This document shows positions 8,206 to 14,755 of a DNA stretch of 64,000 bases, piece by piece. The stretch lies in the NCBI GenBank assembly GCA_017601225.1, contig JAFNIX010000010.1, positions 1 through 64,000 of the forward strand. The letters run 5' to 3'. The stretch comes from Candidatus Brockarchaeota archaeon (GTDB lineage: Archaea > Thermoproteota > EX4484-205 > JAAOZP01). Both the position numbers and the translations under genes were made by a program. The notes below the pieces were generated by a model. That model was given only the letters and a program-made list of their open reading frames with translations, made no database searches and was not told the origin of the DNA. The stretch's first letter is position 1. Each line of letters starts with the position of its first letter.

Positions 8206-9462
8206 ATGATTTCACACACAAAGTCAGTCGGGTTCGAAAAAGGATACGTAAAGTCTCTTAAATGTAGAGAATGCGGTAGAGAATATCCGCCGACGAAAAT
8301 ATACGCTTGCGAACATTGTTTTGCTCCGCTTGAAGTTATCTATGACTTTGATTCCATTACCCTCAATAAAGACCTTATTAAAAATAGAGAGAAGACTTTA
8401 TGGCGCTACCGAGAACTCTTGCCCATTAACGATTATGAAAAAATTGTAGACATAGGTGCTGGTTTCACCCCTCTCAAAGAATGCAAGCGTTTAGCTGAAG
8501 CCCTTAACCTTAAGAAACTTTATGTTAAAAACGACACTGTGAATCCAACCGGGTCTTTCAAGGATAGGCCTGCCTCCGTGGCTGTTTCAAAGGCTTTGGA
8601 GCTCGGCTTCAGGGCTGTCGGATGCGCTTCGACAGGCAACTTGGCGGCGGCTACTGCCGCTCACGCTGCTAAAGCGGGTCTTCCATGCTATGTTTTCATA
8701 CCGTCCGGCACGGAGAAAGGTAAGGTTCTTCAGGCAGCAGCCTACGGAGCCAAGATAATATCGGTCAAGGGTACTTACGATGATGCCAACAGGCTTGCAG
8801 CCCAGGCTTCTGACGAATACGAGTGGGCCCTGGTGAACATAAACATTCGTCCCTACTATGTAGAAGGCTCTAAAACAATAGCTTTCGAGGTTTGCGAGCA
8901 GATAGGGTGGAGGCTTCCTGAAAACATTGTAGTTCCAATGGGCAGCGGAGCATTATTGTGCGCTGTTTGGAGGGCTCTAAAACAGTTTGACGAAATAGGC
9001 CTAATAGACGGGACGGGGACGAAACTAATAGGTGCGCAGCCAGAGGGATGCTCCCCCATCGCTAAGGCTTTTAAGTCGAAAACCGAGGAAGTTTTCCCAG
9101 TTGAAAAACCCAAGACTGTTGCTAAGAGCCTAGCCATAGGAGACCCGGGTGACGGCATATATGCTTTAAGAGCAATAAGGGAATCTAAAGGTTTTGCCGA
9201 ATATGCTACGGACGAGGAAATAGTTGAAGGGATGAAACTGTTAGCAAAAACGGAGGGGATCTTCGCCGAACCGGCTGGAGGAGTCTCAATCGCGGTCCTT
9301 AAAAAACTGGTTGAGCAAGGAGAGATATCTAGGGATGAAGAAGTTGTATGCTTCATAACGGGCAGCGGCTTCAAATCACTAGAAGTATTTTCATCCTATG
9401 CCTCCAGCGTGATAGAAATACAGCCTGATTCTGATCATCTTAAAGATGCGATAAGTGGTTAG
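8206..9462 (+). CDS. Threonine-synthase-fold PLP enzyme (possible sulfhydrylase or cysteate synthase)
   Basis: A 418-residue PLP enzyme. An N-terminal four-cysteine zinc-ribbon-like segment (CRECG and CEHC) precedes the catalytic domain. The PLP lysine is Lys119 in GSFKDRPA, followed by ASTGNLAAA and a glycine-rich MGSGALL phosphate loop. By family it would be threonine synthase, but it leads an operon with sulfur carrier, E1, sulfite reductase and TusA. Threonine-synthase paralogues are known to act as cysteate synthase or in sulfur transfer. I infer beta-replacement of O-phosphoserine by a carrier thiocarboxylate, sulfide or sulfite. Start ATG 8206 has AAGGTG at 8195-8200. A housekeeping threonine synthase remains possible. 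Confidence 0.8.
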   Translation: MISHTKSVGFEKGYVKSLKCRECGREYPPTKIYACEHCFAPLEVIYDFDSITLNKDLIKNREKTLWRYRELLPINDYEKIVDIGAGFTPLKECKRLAEALNLKKLYVKNDTVNPTGSFKDRPASVAVSKALELGFRAVGCASTGNLAAATAAHAAKAGLPCYVFIPSGTEKGKVLQAAAYGAKIISVKGTYDDANRLAAQASDEYEWALVNINIRPYYVEGSKTIAFEVCEQIGWRLPENIVVPMGSGALLCAVWRALKQFDEIGLIDGTGTKLIGAQPEGCSPIAKAFKSKTEEVFPVEKPKTVAKSLAIGDPGDGIYALRAIRESKGFAEYATDEEIVEGMKLLAKTEGIFAEPAGGVSIAVLKKLVEQGEISRDEEVVCFITGSGFKSLEVFSSYASSVIEIQPDSDHLKDAISG

Positions 9463-9475
9463 GAGGTTGATACAG

Positions 9476-9754
9476 ATGGGTAAAGTGAATGTAGCTTTAT
9501 TTGGAAACCTGTCTAAGATCACGGGGGAAAAGACAACTTTCGTCGATGCTTCGACATTAGGCGAAGTTCTAAATGCTTTAGTAGAGAGGTATGGAGAGGC
9601 TTTCAGAAACAGGATCTATGATGAAAATAATAGGCCTAGAAGGTTCATAAATATATATGTAAATGGTAAGGATGTGCGTTTTCTGAACGGATTAGAAACC
9701 AAGCTGAACGACAGCGATAAAGTTTTAATGGTTCCGGCTGTGGGTGGTGGTTGA
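9476..9754 (+). CDS. MoaD/ThiS-like sulfur-carrier protein
   Basis: A 92-residue beta-grasp protein ending in GGG, the C-terminal tail that E1-like enzymes adenylate and convert to a thiocarboxylate. ATG 9476 is chosen over the upstream in-frame GTG because AGGAGGT (9461-9467) precedes it. The internal YVNGKDVRFLNGLETKL segment is typical of MoaD-like carriers. Its place between a PLP enzyme and an E1 resembles the CysO/CysM and HcyS systems, in which a protein thiocarboxylate supplies sulfur to an amino acid. No JAMM protease, which clips the product from CysO or HcyS, is encoded nearby. Molybdopterin synthase small subunit is the alternative, but no moaE or other molybdopterin gene is present. 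Confidence 0.85.
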   Translation: MGKVNVALFGNLSKITGEKTTFVDASTLGEVLNALVERYGEAFRNRIYDENNRPRRFINIYVNGKDVRFLNGLETKLNDSDKVLMVPAVGGG

Positions 9755-9781
9755 ATACTGCTCTTAAGGGATGTTGAAAGA

Positions 9782-10993
9782 ATGGTTAATCCCGTTCCCG
9801 AACAATTTGAGAATTCTGTCGGAACTTCACTTCACTCGCTTTCAAACATGCCGAAAAACCTCTTTCTTTCAAACGATGAGCTTGAATTCTATTCTCGCCA
9901 AATAGTTTTTTCGGATATCGGTTACGAAGGCCAGATTAGACTTAAGAATGCAAAAGTTTGCATAGTTGGTCTGGGGGGGCTTGGTTCCCCTGCGGCTCTG
10001 CAACTAGCCGCCATGGGAGTGGGGCATGTACGTCTAGTCGATCACGATGTTGTTGAAACATCGAACCTACAAAGGCAATACATTTACAGTATTAAATATC
10101 TTGGATATCCGAAGGTCGAGGTCGCTGCGAGAAGATTAAAAGAGCTGAATCCCAACATAGATGTCGAGCCCATACCCTTATCACTAAGCTATCGCAACGC
10201 TGATGAAATAATAGAGGGTATGGATGTTATTATCGACGGCTTCGATCGTATGGGCCCCCGTTATGCTGTCAACCGTGCATGTCAAAAACTAAAGGTACCA
10301 TATGTTTACGGGGGTGCAATAATGAATTTTGGAAACGTGTCAACGATCATTCCTGGAGAGACGCCTTGTTTAGAATGCTTTCAGGGAGGTATTGATGACA
10401 CTACATTACCTACCTGTGCCACGGTAGGTGTTCACCCGTCGATTCTCAATATTGTGGCGAGTATCGAGGTTTCTGAGGCATTGAGAATAATTCTCGGGAA
10501 GAAACCGTTGCTAGCCGGCAAACTACTATATTGTGATATTAGCGAGATGTCCTTCGAGAGTATAAATTTGTCAAGGGTGGAAAATTGCCCTGTATGCGGA
10601 TCTAATCCCGTCAAATTTGAAAACGAAGGTGAGAGTGTTTTTGAAGTGTGCGGAAGGGAAGGGGGAAGGACTTTTCTGGCAGTTCCCAGAAGAAATCTAA
10701 ACCTCAATATGGATAAGCTATTCCATCTTCTTAGCGGCCTGAAAGACTTTAACGTAGAAGTTAAAGCGGATCTCGGGATCACGTTTACAAGCAGATCCGG
10801 AGAAAGGATCAGCATACTAAAGAGCGGTGTAATGATAATAACGAACGTTAGGAGTAAGGAAGAAGTATACTACTTGTATGACGAAATAGTGGTTAACGGA
10901 TTAGGGGTCAGTGCATGTGAGAGCATTTGTGAAGCGGAACATTGTCGTGTTCCATCTGCCAGGAGGATTGTAACAAATTGTCCATTTCTTTAA
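9782..10993 (+). CDS. E1-like activating enzyme (ThiF/MoeB/HesA) with C-terminal extension
   Basis: A 403-residue enzyme that should adenylate the carrier's C-terminal glycine. Seen: an ATP loop GLGGLG (residues 63-68), a zinc site from Cys196/Cys199 (CLEC) and Cys269/Cys272 (CPVC), and Cys212 in TCATVG at the usual sulfur-transfer cysteine. After about residue 280 it carries an extra domain of roughly 90 residues, shared with the paralogue at 13632. A four-cysteine tail (ACESIC, EHC, NCP) is absent from that paralogue. An extra N-terminal stretch of about 30 residues precedes the usual start of the fold. The 3' end overlaps the sulfite reductase start. Confidence 0.88.
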   Translation: MVNPVPEQFENSVGTSLHSLSNMPKNLFLSNDELEFYSRQIVFSDIGYEGQIRLKNAKVCIVGLGGLGSPAALQLAAMGVGHVRLVDHDVVETSNLQRQYIYSIKYLGYPKVEVAARRLKELNPNIDVEPIPLSLSYRNADEIIEGMDVIIDGFDRMGPRYAVNRACQKLKVPYVYGGAIMNFGNVSTIIPGETPCLECFQGGIDDTTLPTCATVGVHPSILNIVASIEVSEALRIILGKKPLLAGKLLYCDISEMSFESINLSRVENCPVCGSNPVKFENEGESVFEVCGREGGRTFLAVPRRNLNLNMDKLFHLLSGLKDFNVEVKADLGITFTSRSGERISILKSGVMIITNVRSKEEVYYLYDEIVVNGLGVSACESICEAEHCRVPSARRIVTNCPFL

Positions 10994-12519
10994 CAGAGGA
11001 TTTTGAAAAATTCGTTGGACGCTACTCGCTAGGCCGGGACAGTAATCCTTCTGACATTACTGGCTCGCAACATTTTCTCAGAATTAAAGTCCCCGGCGGA
11101 GTTTTAACGTCTAACCAGTTCCGTCAAATTGCCACCCTATCCTCAAAATACGGGAGGGGAATTGCGGAGATAACGGATAGGCAGGACATACAATTGCATT
11201 GGATCAGGGCCGAAGATTCTTTAGATATCTTCGGTTTCATGGATGAGATGGGTTTTACGACTGATATGTGTGGTCAGGGTTTTAAGGGTGCAAGATATGG
11301 CGATGTAAGGAATGTGGTATGCTGCCCGGCCTCTGGGATTGAAAAGAACGAAATATTCAACCCCCATCCCATTGCTAAAGAAATAACCAGATTCTTCACC
11401 GGCAATCCTGATTTTCTAGATCTTCCGAGAAAATTCAAGATATCAGTATCCGGTTGTGGTGCTGACTGTACTAGGGCGGTGATAAACGATCTGGCTTTCG
11501 TTGCTGTGAAGAATAGGGATGAAATCGGTTTCACAGTCTTGGTGGGAGGTAGCGTAGGTACATCTTTGCCAGGACCAAGATTAGCGAGGCCGACGAGAAT
11601 CTTCATTAGGCCGGAAGAAGTGTTCAATATCGCAGTCGCAGTGGTTAAGATCCACAGGGATTACAGCAATAGGGAGAGCAAGGCAAAGGCCAGGTTCAAG
11701 TGGCTTATTGAAAATTGGGGGGTTGAGAAATTCATCTCAATCCTTGAAAGCAAGACGGGTAAAGAGTTCAAGATGTATGATGGCCCAGTGTTCATGAGGA
11801 GAACTGATCACGAGGGCGTGCAGCCTCAGAAGGCTGAAGGCTACTATTATGTTAATATTCCTCTCTTAGGAGGAAGGTTAACAAGCTTCCTGATGAATCA
11901 GATAGCAGACTTGGCTGATAAGTTTGGAAGCGGGGAGCTCAGGCTCACTCCAACTCAGAACATAATAATTCCAAACATTAGGGAAGAAAATAAGAATGAG
12001 GTTTTGAAAGCTTTAATTGGAATGGGAATTCCAATGGATCGTTCTAAGACTAGATGGCTCAGCGTGGGTTGTGCGTCAGACTTCTGTGGGAAGGCAGCCG
12101 ATATGTGTGCAAAGAAAATGCTTGAGAATATAGTGGAGCACTTGGAGAAAAACTTCGGTTTGGAGATGTTAAACAGCATGGATTTACATATAAATGTCAG
12201 CGGTTGTCCCAATGACTGTGGTGCGAGCCTAGTGGCAGACATAGGATTGCTCGGTAGGCAAATGAAGGTGGACGGGGCTTTTAAGCAAGTTTATGAGATA
12301 TATGTGGGTGGGAGTACTGGTGAAAAAGCATCGTTTGGAACACGCATTGAAGAAAGTGTTCCGGCAGAAGAAGTGAGATTTAGGGTGGCATCTTTCATAG
12401 CTAGCTATTTGAAAAATAGAAATGCTAGTGAAGATTTGAACAGTTTCTGTAAAAAACATTCGAAAGAAGAGTTGAAAAGGCTTCTTCAAAAACCGGAGGC
12501 AGATCAGCATGCTCAGTAA
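10978..12519 (+). CDS. Siroheme sulfite/nitrite reductase (ferredoxin-type)
   Basis: A 513-residue protein of the two-repeat NirA/SiR family. The first half shows FKGARYGDVRNVV and KFKISVSGC; the second half has the cluster-binding cysteines GCASDFCGK and NVSGCPNDCG. Context favours six-electron reduction of sulfite to sulfide. The first cluster motif reads C-x4-C, one residue shorter than the usual C-x5-C. The TTG at 10978 is preferred because AGGAGG (10961-10966) precedes it; another in-frame TTG at 10942 would add a Cys-rich N-terminus. It overlaps both neighbours and is translationally coupled. No NADPH-flavoprotein subunit is present, so ferredoxin is the likely donor. Confidence 0.87.
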   Translation: MSISLTEDFEKFVGRYSLGRDSNPSDITGSQHFLRIKVPGGVLTSNQFRQIATLSSKYGRGIAEITDRQDIQLHWIRAEDSLDIFGFMDEMGFTTDMCGQGFKGARYGDVRNVVCCPASGIEKNEIFNPHPIAKEITRFFTGNPDFLDLPRKFKISVSGCGADCTRAVINDLAFVAVKNRDEIGFTVLVGGSVGTSLPGPRLARPTRIFIRPEEVFNIAVAVVKIHRDYSNRESKAKARFKWLIENWGVEKFISILESKTGKEFKMYDGPVFMRRTDHEGVQPQKAEGYYYVNIPLLGGRLTSFLMNQIADLADKFGSGELRLTPTQNIIIPNIREENKNEVLKALIGMGIPMDRSKTRWLSVGCASDFCGKAADMCAKKMLENIVEHLEKNFGLEMLNSMDLHINVSGCPNDCGASLVADIGLLGRQMKVDGAFKQVYEIYVGGSTGEKASFGTRIEESVPAEEVRFRVASFIASYLKNRNASEDLNSFCKKHSKEELKRLLQKPEADQHAQ

Positions 12520-12775
12520 GGATAAGTTGCGGATAGAGAAAGTCGAGGAGAGGTTATATAGGATAGATGCTCGTGGGCTGGTTTGCCCCTATCCGCAGCT
12601 GCTAATAGTTAGAGCAATTAGCAGTCTGTCTCCTGGAGACGTTTTAGAAGTATTGGTCGATAATCCCCCATCGGTCAAGGATATCCCCTCAATATTGGAA
12701 GAAAGGGGCCATATGGTTGACGTGGTTCAACTAGACAGTGTAACGTGGAAAATGCTGGTTCACATACGTAAATAA
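12509..12775 (+). CDS. tusA: TusA-family sulfurtransferase
   Basis: An 88-residue protein with the TusA signature CPYPQ, its active cysteine at residue 26, in a DARGLVCPYP context. TusA proteins bind persulfide sulfur and pass it on. ATG 12509 lies inside the sulfite reductase gene (11-base overlap) behind GGAGG, so the two are coupled. Within this operon it could deliver sulfur to the E1 or carrier. Its N-terminal 15 residues are longer than in the shortest TusA proteins. The operon ends here; the convergent VapC gene follows. Confidence 0.9.
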   Translation: MLSKDKLRIEKVEERLYRIDARGLVCPYPQLLIVRAISSLSPGDVLEVLVDNPPSVKDIPSILEERGHMVDVVQLDSVTWKMLVHIRK

Positions 12776-12806
12776 ATTGGTGGGTCAGAAAATAGACGCG
12801 TTAAAA

Positions 12807-13277
12807 TTAACTGGGCTGATCATAGGCCACGTGAACGCTGTTAAGGCTTTCTTTTTCAGCAACAAGGTGAAGCTTCTCATCACCCGTTAAGAATTGAAAT
12901 GCGTTCACCATCTTAGCTGAAACTATTTGCAGGGCATCAGCCTGGTAGATGTGGTGTTTTTCAACAAGCCTCCAGGCCTCGCAGAGAATCCTCATCCTGA
13001 CAGGTATAAGAAGCAGCCTGCCGAGCTTCAGAAGCCTCCTGGTTTCCACTAGGAACCGTCTCCTTGAAACCTTGTGCTTCTCTTCGCTAAGCCTGTTGCG
13101 CATCCTCGACATGTCTAAGGCCCCAAGAACCTCGCCGATGTTCCAGCTGCTGAACGCCAGCGTCAGTTCTCCCGAATATGCTTTAAGAAACATGTTTTTA
13201 ACAAGCAGGCTTCCAGGCTCCTTCACATACCTTTTCACAATGCTGCTTGAATCAAGATACGCTACTGTTTCTCTCAT
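12807..13277 (-). CDS. PIN-domain toxin (VapC-like)
   Basis: A 156-residue PIN-domain ribonuclease-like protein. Acidic active-site residues are visible in YLDSSSIVKRYVKE at the N-terminus, in the central NIGEVLGALD and in the C-terminal YQADALQIVSA and TGDEKL. Such toxins cleave RNA and are neutralised by the adjacent antitoxin. It overlaps the antitoxin gene by 26 bases. At this locus the base composition changes from the A+T-richer sulfur island to G+C-richer DNA. Confidence 0.87.
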   Translation of the reverse strand: MRETVAYLDSSSIVKRYVKEPGSLLVKNMFLKAYSGELTLAFSSWNIGEVLGALDMSRMRNRLSEEKHKVSRRRFLVETRRLLKLGRLLLIPVRMRILCEAWRLVEKHHIYQADALQIVSAKMVNAFQFLTGDEKLHLVAEKESLNSVHVAYDQPS

Positions 13278-13524
13278 CCCTCATAACCCTGATCAATTCG
13301 CTAACGGGCCCGCCTTCAGGCTCAACTGGTTCAAAATCTATCTCCCTGCCTTCATAGTCTTTCAAATCCCTCAAGGCTTGCTCCAGAAAATCCTCAGCCA
13401 TCTCGTCCCTCATGATTTCTTCAAGCATCTTAGAGGCTTCCATCCCTTTTTTCGAGGCCGTTAGCTTGAATTTTTCCCACACTTCCTTGTCTATGTAGAT
13501 GCTCGTCTTCGTCTTATACTTCAA
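13252..13524 (-). CDS. VapB-like antitoxin
   Basis: A 90-residue protein whose N-terminus (KTKTSIYIDKEVWEKFK, then a helix) fits a ribbon-helix-helix DNA-binding domain. The acidic C-terminal half (EIDFEPVEPEGG) is suited to bind the toxin. The start is a TTG at 13524 with no clear Shine-Dalgarno sequence; a TATA-like element lies a little upstream, so the gene may be leaderless. It precedes and overlaps vapC. Confidence 0.8.
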   Translation of the reverse strand: MKYKTKTSIYIDKEVWEKFKLTASKKGMEASKMLEEIMRDEMAEDFLEQALRDLKDYEGREIDFEPVEPEGGPVSELIRVMRDERNSSVS

Positions 13525-13631
13525 GCCTCTGTATACTGAATATACCTAAAGCAGGTATTTAAGTCTTCAACAATTCCGTTTTAACACTTAACAGAGATTT
13601 TTAACCAGTTACAGTTATAATCTTACCCGTC

Positions 13632-14687
13632 ATGATGGGCCGCGAGTTGTCCGGTGAGGAGCTCGACGCATACTCGAGGCAGATAGTTCTTAAAGACATA
13701 GGTTACGAGGGGCAGAGAAAGATTAGGGGTGGAAGGGTCTGCGTTATTGGTGTGGGCGGGCTTGGCTCAACCATAGTCACCCAGCTCGCAGGAATGGGCA
13801 TCGGCCTACTGAGGATAGTTGACCGCGACGTGGTTGAGAGGGCTAATCTTCACAGGCAGGGGGTTTACAGCGTTAAGACAATCGGCATGCCTAAGGTTGA
13901 GGCTGCTGAAAACAGGATTAGGGAAATAAATCCTGACGTTGAGGTTGAAGCCCTGCCTGTTTCAGTGAACGACTACACTGTTGAGAGCATTGTTAAAGGT
14001 GTCGACGTGGTTGTAGACGGGTTGGACAGCCTACGCGTAAGGAGGATTGTAAACAGGGCTTGCGTCAGGCTCCGCGTCCCATACGTCTTCGGGTCGGCCA
14101 TGGAAATGTTCGGAAACGCTTCGACGATAATCCCTGGAGAGACGCCCTGTTTAGACTGCTTCCTTCCCAGCCAGGAGCCTTCGGCAACCTGTGCAACAGT
14201 CGGCGTGCATCCTTCACTCGTCTCAATAGTGGCGAGCATACAGGTTTCTGAGGCTGTGAGAATAATTACGGGGGCTAAACCAATTCTTACGAGTAGGCTT
14301 CTATTCTTCGACTTGAGGAACATGCTTTTAGAAACTATTGAAGTAAAGCGTTCAGAAACGTGTGAAACCTGCGGGGGAAACCCTTCAGCCAAGGCTGGAG
14401 CTGGGGAAGGCTTCAACGTTGAACAGGTTTGCTCCGCGCGAGGCCTATCGTACTATATTGTTTCTCCGAACAATGTTTTGAAGCTTAACCTTCAACAAGC
14501 TTCTCTGCCTTGCCAGGGATCCTTAAAGATGAAGGCTAGACACCGGTTGAGCATTGTTCTCCAAACCGACGAGGGTGTTGAAATACATTTAATGAGCACC
14601 GGGGTTGGGATTCTCAGGGGTGTTAAAGACGAGTCCGACGCTATCCAGAACTACATGAATGCGCTGCGCGTTTTCAAACAAGTATGA
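13632..14687 (+). CDS. E1-like activating enzyme paralogue (ThiF/MoeB/HesA)
   Basis: A 351-residue paralogue of the E1 at 9782, aligned over nearly its whole length including the C-terminal extension. It has GVGGLG, zinc cysteines Cys173/Cys176 (CLDC) with the later CETC, and Cys187 in TCATVG. It lacks the other enzyme's N-terminal extension and cysteine-rich tail. Codon use is G+C-rich like the downstream core DNA, so it may be the resident copy serving molybdopterin, thiamine or tRNA thiolation, with the island copy specialised for cysteine. ATG 13632 is directly followed by a second ATG. Confidence 0.85.
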   Translation: MMGRELSGEELDAYSRQIVLKDIGYEGQRKIRGGRVCVIGVGGLGSTIVTQLAGMGIGLLRIVDRDVVERANLHRQGVYSVKTIGMPKVEAAENRIREINPDVEVEALPVSVNDYTVESIVKGVDVVVDGLDSLRVRRIVNRACVRLRVPYVFGSAMEMFGNASTIIPGETPCLDCFLPSQEPSATCATVGVHPSLVSIVASIQVSEAVRIITGAKPILTSRLLFFDLRNMLLETIEVKRSETCETCGGNPSAKAGAGEGFNVEQVCSARGLSYYIVSPNNVLKLNLQQASLPCQGSLKMKARHRLSIVLQTDEGVEIHLMSTGVGILRGVKDESDAIQNYMNALRVFKQV

Positions 14688-14755
14688 AGCGGTCTGCTAA
14701 AAATAAGGGCTGCACGCGGGTGGGCAGTATTCGCTAGCGTTCCGTTTCCGGTGTT

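Noticed and set aside
13602..13619. Possible operator copy upstream of the second E1 gene (TTAACCAGTTACAGTTATAA).
   Set aside because: Only one arm (GTTATA) matches at the right spacing; the other half reads CCAGTT. It is best seen as a TATA-containing promoter with chance similarity.
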